NCBI GenBank assembly: GCA_030641945.1
Contig: DAOWLL010000093.1
Location: 1 to 6,816 of the forward strand
Direction of reading: 5' to 3'
DNA length: 6,816 bases
DNA from: Gammaproteobacteria bacterium
Lineage (GTDB): Bacteria; Pseudomonadota; Gammaproteobacteria; SZUA-229
The notes below the pieces were generated by a model. The model was not told where the DNA came from, did not search any database, and saw only the letters and a program-made list of their open reading frames with translations. This document shows, one piece after another, positions 1 through 6,816 of the stretch (position 1 is the first letter of the stretch; the number at the start of each line of letters is the position of its first letter). Both the position numbers and the translations under genes were made by a program.

Positions 1-2685
1 GCATTCGGCTCAATAAAACTGTTACGTCCGGTAGTCACCATTAAAACACGCGTTTTTCTGATAGGCCCGCTGGTGCCGTTGTTATTAGACACTATGCTGG
101 TTCAATACTACTGGACACGTACCGGTTACTTCAGTATCGAAACATTTGTTATCTGGTTATCTCTGGAATTAGTCGCCATCGCAGGCGCATTATTATTCGT
201 TCGCAGTTTTGGACAGTCACTATCTCCATTTGAATCGCTTCTTAGCGCCCCACGCGGTCCAGAAGAACTGCCTTGCAGCAAACTGATCCCTGCCTCTACC
301 GATGAACTGGGTAAACTTAGCCAGGACATACGGATACTAATGGAAGAACAACAAGTACATCGTGAGCGTCTTGCGCTGAGTAATCAGTTATTGAAAGCCA
401 ATAACAGCCATGATGACATGTCTGCCCTTCTGACAACCATCATTGAAAAAAGCTGCGCACGCACAGAAAGCGATATTTGCTTCCTGGCTTTGATCGATGA
501 GCAGGAAAAAAATCTTTCAGTTGTGATTTACAATGGCGCCGGCTACAAAGCAGATGGACATTTTAAAATACCAGTGGATGAACCGTCCATATTTTCGGAA
601 GTACTACATACCAATGAAGTTTGCGCAATCTATGACACAAAGCACGACCTGCGCGCAAACAAAGAACTTGTTACTCGTTTTGGCTTTGAATCGATTTTCG
701 GTGCACCGTTGAATGGCGGTAATAAAACAATAGGCGTTCTCGCCTGCGCTTATAACTCCAGGGCACACCACATTAACCAGCTCAAAATGAACGTTCTAAG
801 CGCTTTTGCACAAGAGGCTGCACTGGTCGAAATATTCGCACGTGATCTTGAGGAAAAAAACCACGCTGAGCACGCCATTACCAGAATAATGGAAGGAATT
901 TCAACAACAACCGGTGAAAAATTCTTCCCTGTCATCGCCATGAACATGTGCGAGATTCTCAATGCCGATGCAGTTTCAATTGGAATACTGCCAGACGATA
1001 GTGATCAACATATTGAATCGCTGGCATTCTATGTCGATTGCAAGCCTTTTCCAAATTTCAGATATGAACTAAAAGGCACACCATGCAGTACTGTTATTGG
1101 AAAAGAGACACAAAGCTATACATCAAACATTCAACAGCTGTTTCCTGATGACGCTGAACTTCAAGAAATGAATATGGAAGCATACATTGGTGTGCCGCTT
1201 TTTGACTCGCACAATAAACCACTGGGCGTGCAGTTTGCCATGTTCAGACATCCTGTACAAAACCCTTCATTTACCGAGTCGGTATTGCGTATCTTCGCCG
1301 CCAGAACTTCCGCCGAGATAGAACGTGCGCATACCGAAGAGCAAATCAAGCACATGGCATACCACGACAGCCTGACAAAACTGCCTAATCGTGAATTGTT
1401 GCTTGACCGCTTACATCAATCACTGGCACATGCAAAACGTACCGATAACTACCTGGCAGTAATGATGATCGATCTTGATCATTTCAAATCCATCAATGAT
1501 ATGCTTGGACACCCTGTTGGTGACGAGCTATTGACGGATGTCGGCCAGCGTTTGAACAAATGTATAAGAAGTGAAGATACTGTCGCACGTATCGGTGGTG
1601 ACGAATTTGTCATACTCCTTACTGATCTTGGTGATCAGGACTCAGCGCTCAAACATGCCACACTAATCGCCGAAAAAGTTTGCGAACAGCTGATGCCATG
1701 CTATGACATCAGCGGTACCAGCCTGACCGTTACACCCAGTATCGGCATCGCCCTGTATCCTGATGATGGCGATAATCCGGAACTTCTGATCAAACATTCA
1801 GATACAGCAATGTACCAGGCAAAGGAACAGGGGCGAAACAATTACCAGTTCTTCTCACCCGCAATGAATGCGGTTGCTGTCAGACGACATGAAATGCTCA
1901 GCGATTTGCATACTGCGCTCGCAGAAAACCAGTTTCACCTGGTATATCAACCCAAAATATCAATTCCTGATAATCGAGTTATCGGTGCAGAAGCACTGCT
2001 GCGTTGGACACATCCTGAAAAAGGCGAGATACAGCCCATGGATTTCATTCCAACTGCAGAAGAAACCGGACTCATTATTCCATTGGGCAACTGGGTCATG
2101 CAGGAGACCTGCAAGATCGCCTCTACAATCTGGGGCATTCGTAAACAATGTCACATTACTGACCGCCTGTCATTTAACGTCAGCCCATTGCAGTTCAAAC
2201 AACCGGATTTTGTTGATGTACTTAAACAAACTATTAACAGCTGCGGTACTCAGCCAGAATGTATCGAGATCGAACTCACAGAAAATGTGCTGATAGACAA
2301 TATAGAAATTGTTAAAGAAAAACTTAGCGAATTAAAAGACTTAGGTGTGCATATTTCAATCGATGATTTCGGCACAGGTTACTCATCACTCCGCTACCTA
2401 CAGCAGCTGCCAATTGACACGATAAAAATAGACTACAGCTTTGTACACAATATAGCTAGCAACACCAGTGATGCCGCCATTGTTGAAACCATCATCGCCA
2501 TGGCGCGTCACATGAAAATGCAAACCATAGCTGAAGGTGTTGAAAATAACGAGCAGCTCACAGTTCTGACCACACATGGATGTCAGGGATACCAGGGTTT
2601 CTTATACAGCAAGCCAATGAGTGCTGATGAATTTATGACATTCATGCAAGATGCTGACAAACTGGAAAAATTACTCGGATCTTAG
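1..2685 (+). CDS. Membrane-bound GAF-GAF-GGDEF-EAL cyclic-di-GMP signalling protein (5' end outside window)
   Basis: Predicted to make and/or degrade the second messenger cyclic di-GMP at the inner membrane. The frame is open from the first base, so the protein is partial; numbering here starts at codon 1 (894 residues visible). The GTG at 73 lies inside a hydrophobic stretch and is not a credible start. Order seen: membrane segments at about 18-40 and 50-72; a HAMP-like linker to about 122 containing DELGKL; two GAF-like domains (about 135-280 and 291-440); GGDEF domain (about 447-608) with HDSLTKLPNR at 455-464, intact GGDEF at 532-536 and an RxxD inhibitory site (R523-D526) five residues before it; EAL domain (about 620-890) with EAL at 664-666, LTEN ending at N762, DDFGTGYSS from D788, KID at 809-811 and AEGVE ending at 848. 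Every catalytic motif I looked for is present, so both activities are possible, although in many such fusions one domain is regulatory. The GAF ligands and any further N-terminal sensor are unknown. It ends in TAG, overlapping the last codons of the opposing permease gene. Confidence 0.95.
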   Translation, partial: AFGSIKLLRPVVTIKTRVFLIGPLVPLLLDTMLVQYYWTRTGYFSIETFVIWLSLELVAIAGALLFVRSFGQSLSPFESLLSAPRGPEELPCSKLIPASTDELGKLSQDIRILMEEQQVHRERLALSNQLLKANNSHDDMSALLTTIIEKSCARTESDICFLALIDEQEKNLSVVIYNGAGYKADGHFKIPVDEPSIFSEVLHTNEVCAIYDTKHDLRANKELVTRFGFESIFGAPLNGGNKTIGVLACAYNSRAHHINQLKMNVLSAFAQEAALVEIFARDLEEKNHAEHAITRIMEGISTTTGEKFFPVIAMNMCEILNADAVSIGILPDDSDQHIESLAFYVDCKPFPNFRYELKGTPCSTVIGKETQSYTSNIQQLFPDDAELQEMNMEAYIGVPLFDSHNKPLGVQFAMFRHPVQNPSFTESVLRIFAARTSAEIERAHTEEQIKHMAYHDSLTKLPNRELLLDRLHQSLAHAKRTDNYLAVMMIDLDHFKSINDMLGHPVGDELLTDVGQRLNKCIRSEDTVARIGGDEFVILLTDLGDQDSALKHATLIAEKVCEQLMPCYDISGTSLTVTPSIGIALYPDDGDNPELLIKHSDTAMYQAKEQGRNNYQFFSPAMNAVAVRRHEMLSDLHTALAENQFHLVYQPKISIPDNRVIGAEALLRWTHPEKGEIQPMDFIPTAEETGLIIPLGNWVMQETCKIASTIWGIRKQCHITDRLSFNVSPLQFKQPDFVDVLKQTINSCGTQPECIEIELTENVLIDNIEIVKEKLSELKDLGVHISIDDFGTGYSSLRYLQQLPIDTIKIDYSFVHNIASNTSDAAIVETIIAMARHMKMQTIAEGVENNEQLTVLTTHGCQGYQGFLYSKPMSADEFMTFMQDADKLEKLLGS
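2671..2685. other. Convergent 15-bp overlap of two coding sequences
   Basis: The plus-strand GGDEF-EAL gene stops with TAG at 2683-2685, while the minus-strand permease stops with TAA read from 2673 to 2671. The last four sense codons of each gene therefore lie in the other gene's terminal sequence. No GC-rich hairpin followed by a T-run is evident on either strand close to the overlap, so transcripts from both sides probably run into the opposing coding region. Confidence 0.9.
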
Positions 2686-3870
2686 CGCTTCGACAGGATC
2701 AAGCAAAGCAGCACGTCTTGCCGGCAGCACACCGGCTAGCAGGCCAATCACGACTGCAATTGCCTCTGCAAGCACCACATAAAGCATCGGCGTATGTACA
2801 GGCAGTGCTGGTAATACGAGATGCAACAGCTGTGCGATGCCAATACCCAGCACAAGACCACTCAAACCACCGACTGCCGCAAGCACGATAGCCTCGCCTA
2901 GAAAAAGGCTTAATACCTGCGACTGTTTAGCGCCAAGTGCGCGCAACAGGCCTATTTCGTTGGTGCGTTCGTTGATAGCAATTGTCATGATCGTGACAAT
3001 GCCTATGGCTCCAACCAGTAATGATATGCCACCGATGGCACCGACAGCGAAAGTCAGGACATCCAGCACCGAACCAAGCACATCCAGCATTTGCTGCTGG
3101 GTTGTGATGGTTACATCATCCCTGCCATGCCGTGCCTCGAGCACACTCTTTATTCCATCAACAACCTTGTCTACCGGTGTTTCCTCATCATACAACACGT
3201 CAATTTTAAACAAGGTATCCTTATTGAACAGGCTCAGTGCACGTGCAGCAGGGATATAAACCGTATCATCAAGATCGAATCCCAACACTGTACCCTTGGA
3301 CTCCAAAACACCAATCACGCGGTAACGGCTACCGCCGATGGTAATGCGCTGTCCTAATGGACTGCGGTCACCAAACAGCTCCTGGCGCAACTTGCTGCCG
3401 AGTACGGCTAAGGCACGGGGCGCAAGCGGATCATCCTCGGGCAAAAAGCGCCCGGACTTTACCCGCATACTGTATGCTTCAGGCCACTCAGGACCTGCTC
3501 CATAAATCGTCGTACGTCTGTGACGATTGCCCGCTTCTACTTCAGCATTACCCTGTACAAAAGGCACCACAGCTCGTGCGTACGGCAAGCGTTTCAGCGC
3601 TTCAGAATCTTCAATCGTCAGCGGGCGCTCGGTTCCAAACCCACCCACGTTGGCGCCTGAGGTGGTTGTCTTGCCAGGATTAATACTAACCAGCGTTGTT
3701 CCAAACTGGGTGAATTCAGACAGCACAAACTGATGCACGCCTTCGCCAATCGAAGTCAACAGCACGACTGCAGCAATACCGACTGCGATACCAAGCGCAG
3801 TCAGAAAACTGCGCATACGGTGCTCAATCAGCGAGGTGCCGGTCAAATTGAGAAAATCCCGGGTGCGCAT
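2671..3870 (-). CDS. MacB/FtsX-type ABC transporter permease, second paralogue
   Basis: Inner-membrane permease of a tripartite efflux-type ABC transporter, 399 residues. One membrane segment at about 20-41 ends in LTSIGEG, followed by a large periplasmic domain of the MacB_PCD type (about 45-268) and a C-terminal FtsX-type domain with three membrane segments (about 270-300, 319-349 and 362-384). The cytoplasmic motif ERTNEIGLLRALGA (301-314) and the terminal PARRAALLDPVEALRSE are typical of MacB/LolC/FtsX permeases and are expected to contact the ATPase. There is no fused ATPase domain, unlike E. coli MacB. I chose ATG at 3870 because it sits 4 nt after the upstream permease stop and gives the family-typical short N-terminus. 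A GTG at 3918 would extend into that gene and add an atypical leader. No strong Shine-Dalgarno precedes the ATG, so translation is probably coupled to the upstream gene. It resembles the preceding permease and probably forms a heterodimer with it. The substrate is unknown. Confidence 0.93.
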   Translation of the reverse strand: MRTRDFLNLTGTSLIEHRMRSFLTALGIAVGIAAVVLLTSIGEGVHQFVLSEFTQFGTTLVSINPGKTTTSGANVGGFGTERPLTIEDSEALKRLPYARAVVPFVQGNAEVEAGNRHRRTTIYGAGPEWPEAYSMRVKSGRFLPEDDPLAPRALAVLGSKLRQELFGDRSPLGQRITIGGSRYRVIGVLESKGTVLGFDLDDTVYIPAARALSLFNKDTLFKIDVLYDEETPVDKVVDGIKSVLEARHGRDDVTITTQQQMLDVLGSVLDVLTFAVGAIGGISLLVGAIGIVTIMTIAINERTNEIGLLRALGAKQSQVLSLFLGEAIVLAAVGGLSGLVLGIGIAQLLHLVLPALPVHTPMLYVVLAEAIAVVIGLLAGVLPARRAALLDPVEALRSE

Positions 3871-3874
3871 TTTG

Positions 3875-5089
3875 TTAGCGCCCGGACAGGGCCAGCACCG
3901 GATCCAGTCGTGCAGCACGACGAGCAGGCATCAAGCTGAATACAAGCCCGGTGATTACTGCAACTACCAGTGCAATTACAACAGCCCATGCAGGCGCATA
4001 AGCAGGCAGGTCAGGGAAGGCATAGCGTATTGACCAGCTGCCCAGCTGTCCCAGGAGATAGCCGGCGATGGCGCCTAACGAAGATAATAAAAACGCTTCT
4101 GCAAGAATCAGGACAATGATTTGCCTGGGTGACGCGCCGAGTGCTTTCAATAAGCCAATTTCAGCGGTACGTTGTGACACTGCAACCAGCATCACATTCA
4201 TGATTAAGATACCGGCCACGGCCAGACTGATTGCAGCGATACCACCCACAGCATATGTCAATGCTCCAAGTATACGGTCGAATGTTTCAAGTACAGCATC
4301 CTGCGTGATCACAGTGACATCTTTTTTCCCCTGGTGCCTTTGCTGCAGCGTATCAATAATGAATTGCTTGACTGGTTCTATGGCTTCACGTGTCTTTGCT
4401 TCCACAAGAATGCGAAATACGGAAGATGTATTGAATATTTGCTGAGCCGAAGCAATCGGTATCATGATCGTTTCCTGCACATCAACACCGATTGATCGCC
4501 CTTCCGAACCCATAACCCCTATTACGCGAAAACGACGATCGCCAATACGAATCCATTTACCCAGTGCACGTTCTGCACCAAACAATTCATCGCGTATCTT
4601 GCTTCCTATCACAGTAACCGGTGAAGCCCGATCGAGATCCATTGCTGGTAAAAACTTTCCTTGCGCCAGTTCCCAATGTCGAATAGCCAGCATCTCATGA
4701 CTAGCCCCCAGCACAACGACTTCGCGTGAACGACTTAAATAGCTGACATCTGCTGAACCGACGTTAATCGGCGTAATTCTTCTGACGTTGTAGCTGCGCG
4801 TTAATGCAAGCGCATCATTCAGCGTCAGGTCACGCGGCGTTTCTCCCATCATCGTGGTGGGATTTATGCCTGCAGTTTCAGAACGCCCCGGGAATACAAT
4901 AATAAGGTTAGTGCCCAGTGATGCAAATCTATCCATAACATACAGACGCGCTCCCTCACCCAGTGATGTAAGCACGACGACAGCTGACACACCTATCGCC
5001 ATGGCGATGAGCATCAGCAAGGTTCGTGCTGGATAGCCGCGTAGCGCGCCCCATGAAAACCATGCAATATCCTGACTATGAAGCGCCAT
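3875..5089 (-). CDS. MacB/FtsX-type ABC transporter permease, first paralogue
   Basis: Inner-membrane permease, 404 residues from the ATG at 5089. The layout matches MacB without its ATPase: a membrane segment at about 23-43 leading into LTSLGEGA, a long periplasmic MacB_PCD-type domain (about 48-272), then an FtsX-type domain with membrane segments near 275-305, 324-350 and 367-388. The motif QRTAEIGLLKALGA (306-319) and the tail PARRAARLDPVLALSGR are the family hallmarks. Exactly 85 residues follow the LGA motif here and in the downstream permease, supporting tandem duplication. The start is not certain: in-frame ATGs at 5140, 5113 and 5110 also exist, all inside the ATPase gene. I prefer 5089 because it begins closest to the conserved region and has a GGA just upstream, though that ribosome site is weak. 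With this start the gene overlaps the ATPase gene by 14 nt, which suggests translational coupling. Confidence 0.93.
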   Translation of the reverse strand: MALHSQDIAWFSWGALRGYPARTLLMLIAMAIGVSAVVVLTSLGEGARLYVMDRFASLGTNLIIVFPGRSETAGINPTTMMGETPRDLTLNDALALTRSYNVRRITPINVGSADVSYLSRSREVVVLGASHEMLAIRHWELAQGKFLPAMDLDRASPVTVIGSKIRDELFGAERALGKWIRIGDRRFRVIGVMGSEGRSIGVDVQETIMIPIASAQQIFNTSSVFRILVEAKTREAIEPVKQFIIDTLQQRHQGKKDVTVITQDAVLETFDRILGALTYAVGGIAAISLAVAGILIMNVMLVAVSQRTAEIGLLKALGASPRQIIVLILAEAFLLSSLGAIAGYLLGQLGSWSIRYAFPDLPAYAPAWAVVIALVVAVITGLVFSLMPARRAARLDPVLALSGR

Positions 5090-5783
5090 GATCCGGATTA
5101 ATTTGATCATCATTCGAATGATCACTGTGCATGCATCCATCTATCATGCGCAATTGACGCCATGCACGCTGCCCCATTTCGGGATCATGCGTAACCATAA
5201 TGAGCGTGATACCGCGCTCATTCAGTTGCTCAAGAATACGAATTACATCCGTGCCTGATTTATGATCAAGATTACCGGTTGGCTCATCGGCGAGAATCAC
5301 ATTGGGTTCAGTCACAGTTGCACGCGCAATTGCCACGCGTTGGCGCTGACCACCGGAAAGCTGTTCCGGCTTATGATGACTGCGATCAGTCAGACCAAGA
5401 TCGTCGAGCACGTTTGCAACTTTCGGCTTGCGCTGCTCTGGCGGCATGCCGGCAAGTATCAGGGGCAACTCAACATTTTCAGCAGCCGTGAGCCTGGGCA
5501 CGAGATGAAACATCTGAAATACAAAACCGATTTCACGGTTACGCACCTGCGCCTGTTCTATGTCGCTGAGCGAGGTTACATCTTTGCCGTTAAGGCGATA
5601 CACACCTGAAGTGGGACGGTCCAGTAATCCAAGCAGGTTGAGCAGCGTTGATTTGCCAGACCCGGACGGTCCCATGATTGAAACATACTCACCTGACTCG
5701 ATAGTCAGGGTGACATCATCAAGTGCATGTACAACCTGATCACCCACCAGAAAATCACGATGGATTTCGGCCAATTCAATCAT
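5076..5783 (-). CDS. ABC transporter ATP-binding protein, LolD/MacB type
   Basis: Cytoplasmic ATPase that powers the two permeases encoded directly downstream; 235 residues, the usual length for stand-alone LolD/MacB-type subunits. Motifs seen: Walker A GPSGSGKST (38-46), Q-loop with Q90 in GFVFQMFHLVPRLTAAENV, signature LSGGQ (142-146), Walker B VILADE (162-167) with catalytic E167, D-loop around NLD (171-173) and switch histidine H199 in VTHDP. All are intact, so the subunit should be active. The start at 5783 gives the canonical N-terminus MIELAEIHRDF. An upstream in-frame ATG at 5867 would overlap the adaptor gene by 74 nt and add 28 non-homologous-looking residues. The chosen ATG lies 10 nt after the adaptor stop. 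The C-terminal 20 residues form a polar tail with Cys, three His and several Asp, ending inside the permease start region. The MacB/LolD subfamily fits the permease type; LolCDE itself is unlikely because an adaptor gene is present. Confidence 0.96.
   Translation of the reverse strand: MIELAEIHRDFLVGDQVVHALDDVTLTIESGEYVSIMGPSGSGKSTLLNLLGLLDRPTSGVYRLNGKDVTSLSDIEQAQVRNREIGFVFQMFHLVPRLTAAENVELPLILAGMPPEQRKPKVANVLDDLGLTDRSHHKPEQLSGGQRQRVAIARATVTEPNVILADEPTGNLDHKSGTDVIRILEQLNERGITLIMVTHDPEMGQRAWRQLRMIDGCMHSDHSNDDQINPDHGAS
5109..5122. repeat. 14-bp perfect palindrome at the ATPase-permease junction
   Basis: The sequence atcattcgaatgat is its own reverse complement. It lies inside the 3' end of the ATPase gene, 19 nt upstream of the preferred permease ATG at 5089, and is flanked by two TGATCA palindromes (5104-5109 and 5119-5124) and a TGCATGCA palindrome (5128-5135). 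In RNA it could fold into a weak 5-bp stem with a UCGA loop. It codes for ATPase residues, so it may be chance. Confidence 0.4.
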
Positions 5784-5793
5784 TATGACATCA

Positions 5794-6816
5794 TCATCCT
5801 TTAGTATCACGACTGGCAGCAACACCGTCCTCAACGCCTTCACGTTCGACCGAAACAACAACCTCATCGCCTTCAGACAGTCCTTCAGTTATCTGCGTCC
5901 ATTCCCAGTTACTCAAACCGGTTTTTATTTCACGCTGCTCAAGTAAATTGCCAGCAGCAAACACCAACACCTTGTTGCCTTCCAGTATTGCTTCTGTTGG
6001 TATTCTTAAGACATTGTCTTTTTCATCAAGAATAATCTCGACATCAGCGCTGTATCCCGGCAACATATTTGTGCAATCCTGCTGGCAGATAAAATCCACT
6101 TCCACATCAACCGTTCGCGCCTGCTTTTCGACCTCCAGCACATAGGGTGCTATACGCTTCACAGTACCGCTGAATATCTCGCCAGCTAACGCATCAAGTG
6201 ATATGTTCGCTTTCATCTTGATGCGTATGCGCGGCGCATCCACTTCATCGATTGGCGCTGAAACATAAAGACAGCTGATATCCATCAGGTCAACTGCGGG
6301 CGGTGTAGGAATGCCAACCGGCGAAGGTGTAACGAATTCACCAATTTCACCGTTTACCTCTGCCACAACACCTGCAAACGGAGCAGTTAAACGTGTGCGT
6401 TCGAGCTCAGCCTGAATTACATTTAGCCTGGCCCTGCTGACTTCGGAGGTCGCTTTGGCCGCATTGCAAGCTGCCTTTTGTGCTCGCGCTTCACCATCTG
6501 CCTTGTCTACTGCTTCTTCAGAACTCAGGTTTTTCAGCTGAAGTTTTTCCTGTCGTTGTGATTCTCTCTTTGCAACCTCGGCTCTAACACAGGCCTGGTT
6601 CGCCATTGCTATAGCCGCCTTGACTTCACTTTTGGCGAGTTCAAATTGAGCCAGTACATCTTCGTTCCACAGCTCCATCAGCACCTGCCCCTGCTCCACC
6701 AGGTCACCCTCCTTGACGGGCAGATTGAAAATCTGGCCACCAGTAGAGGGAGAGATGCCTGCGCGCCGGCATGCTTCGATGCTACCTGCACGCGTATTGG
6801 CAACAGTTTCCTGTAC
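5794..6816 (-). CDS. HlyD/MacA-type periplasmic adaptor (membrane fusion protein), 5' end outside window
   Basis: Periplasmic adaptor that should link the inner-membrane ABC complex to a TolC-like outer-membrane channel. The frame is open to the right edge, so the N-terminus (signal or anchor, true start) is missing; 340 residues are visible, numbered from the edge codon. The GTG at 6699 lies inside the lipoyl-like domain and is not the start. Seen in order: first half of the biotinyl-lipoyl-like domain (about 5-50, with GGQIFNLPVKEGDLVEQGQV), a two-helix coiled-coil hairpin (about 53-138), the returning lipoyl half (LTAPFAGVVAEVNGEIGEFV, 143-162), a beta-barrel region (about 180-270, ISLDALAGEIFSGTVKRIAPY) and a membrane-proximal region with LRIPTEAILEG. 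The hairpin tip fits R-x3-L-x6-S (R88, L92, S99), a pattern known from TolC-docking adaptors such as MacA. Six cysteines are visible (16, 76, 117, 182, 244, 248), many for this type of protein. It is the first operon gene visible in the window; an earlier gene could lie beyond the edge. Confidence 0.94.
   Translation of the reverse strand, partial: VQETVANTRAGSIEACRRAGISPSTGGQIFNLPVKEGDLVEQGQVLMELWNEDVLAQFELAKSEVKAAIAMANQACVRAEVAKRESQRQEKLQLKNLSSEEAVDKADGEARAQKAACNAAKATSEVSRARLNVIQAELERTRLTAPFAGVVAEVNGEIGEFVTPSPVGIPTPPAVDLMDISCLYVSAPIDEVDAPRIRIKMKANISLDALAGEIFSGTVKRIAPYVLEVEKQARTVDVEVDFICQQDCTNMLPGYSADVEIILDEKDNVLRIPTEAILEGNKVLVFAAGNLLEQREIKTGLSNWEWTQITEGLSEGDEVVVSVEREGVEDGVAASRDTKG
5797..5802 (-). 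promoter_or_regulatory. Probable Shine-Dalgarno for the ATPase gene
   Basis: AAAGGA on the minus strand, overlapping the last codons of the adaptor gene just before its TGA. It is the only recognisable Shine-Dalgarno-like element at the three operon junctions, but it lies 13 nt from the ATG at 5783, longer than the usual 5-9 nt. Reinitiation by ribosomes finishing the adaptor may help. Confidence 0.45.

Noticed and set aside
1868..2293. 141-codon plus-strand open frame inside the EAL region
   Set aside because: It lies fully within the GGDEF-EAL gene in another frame, and its translation has no recognisable domain. It is a shadow frame.
2720..2736. Inverted repeat gccgg-7 nt-ccggc near the operon end, considered as a terminator
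   Set aside because: Only a 5-bp stem, no following T-run on either strand, and it lies inside the permease coding sequence, encoding the conserved C-terminal region.
2837..3259. 140-codon plus-strand open frame opposite the second permease
   Set aside because: Antisense to a strongly supported permease gene, with low-complexity Ser/Thr/Pro-rich translation typical of the reverse strand of membrane-protein codons.
3871..3918. Extended N-terminus of the second permease from GTG at 3918
   Set aside because: It adds 16 residues with Cys/Trp/Pro unlike the family and overlaps the previous gene. The ATG at 3870, 4 nt after the upstream stop, is a better start.
4068..4445. 125-codon plus-strand open frame opposite the first permease
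   Set aside because: Antisense shadow of the FtsX domain, with no motif and no plausible independent context.
5262..5609. 115-codon plus-strand open frame opposite the ATPase
   Set aside because: Antisense to the Walker and signature motifs of the ATPase, whose coding is beyond doubt.
5784..5867. Extended N-terminus of the ATPase from ATG at 5867
   Set aside because: The extra 28 residues do not look like ABC ATPase sequence and overlap the adaptor's 3' end. The ATG at 5783 gives the standard N-terminus.
2671..6816. Assignment as macAB or lolCDE proper
   Set aside because: MacB has a fused ATPase and LolCDE lacks a dedicated adaptor. This operon matches neither exactly, so no gene symbols were assigned.

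Overview
The window holds five protein genes packed tail-to-tail with almost no non-coding DNA: one gene on the plus strand (entering from the left edge) and a four-gene operon on the minus strand (entering from the right edge). Protein style (GGDEF-EAL signalling protein, MacB-type permeases, HlyD/MacA-type adaptor) and moderate base composition suggest a Gram-negative proteobacterium, most likely a gammaproteobacterium. This is inference from family resemblance, and no rRNA or other marker is present to settle it.

Left region (1-2685, plus strand): the 3' part of a large membrane-bound cyclic-di-GMP signalling protein. It has two membrane segments, a HAMP-like linker, two GAF-type sensor domains, a GGDEF domain with an intact active site and inhibitory site, and an EAL phosphodiesterase domain with all expected catalytic motifs. 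Its start lies before the window.

Right region (6816 down to 2671, minus strand): an operon for a tripartite ABC export system. In transcription order it encodes a periplasmic adaptor (5' end beyond the window), a LolD/MacB-type ATPase (5783-5076), a first MacB/FtsX-type permease (5089-3875) and a second, paralogous permease (3870-2671). Gene junctions are +10 nt, a 14-nt overlap and +4 nt, indicating one transcript and probable translational coupling. The adaptor carries an R-x3-L-x6-S hairpin-tip pattern like that of TolC-docking adaptors, so an outer-membrane TolC-like channel encoded elsewhere probably completes the pump. The two permeases probably pair as a heterodimer, with the single ATPase supplying both nucleotide-binding subunits. 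The substrate cannot be read from the sequence.

The two transcription units converge and their coding regions overlap by 15 bp (2671-2685), so neither has room for a terminator outside the other's coding sequence. There are no RNA genes, mobile elements, CRISPR arrays or gene-free stretches over 300 bp. I see no clear sign of a previously undescribed system. The most interesting points are the convergent overlap, the split heteromeric MacB-like layout and a cysteine pair facing each other across the adaptor hairpin.
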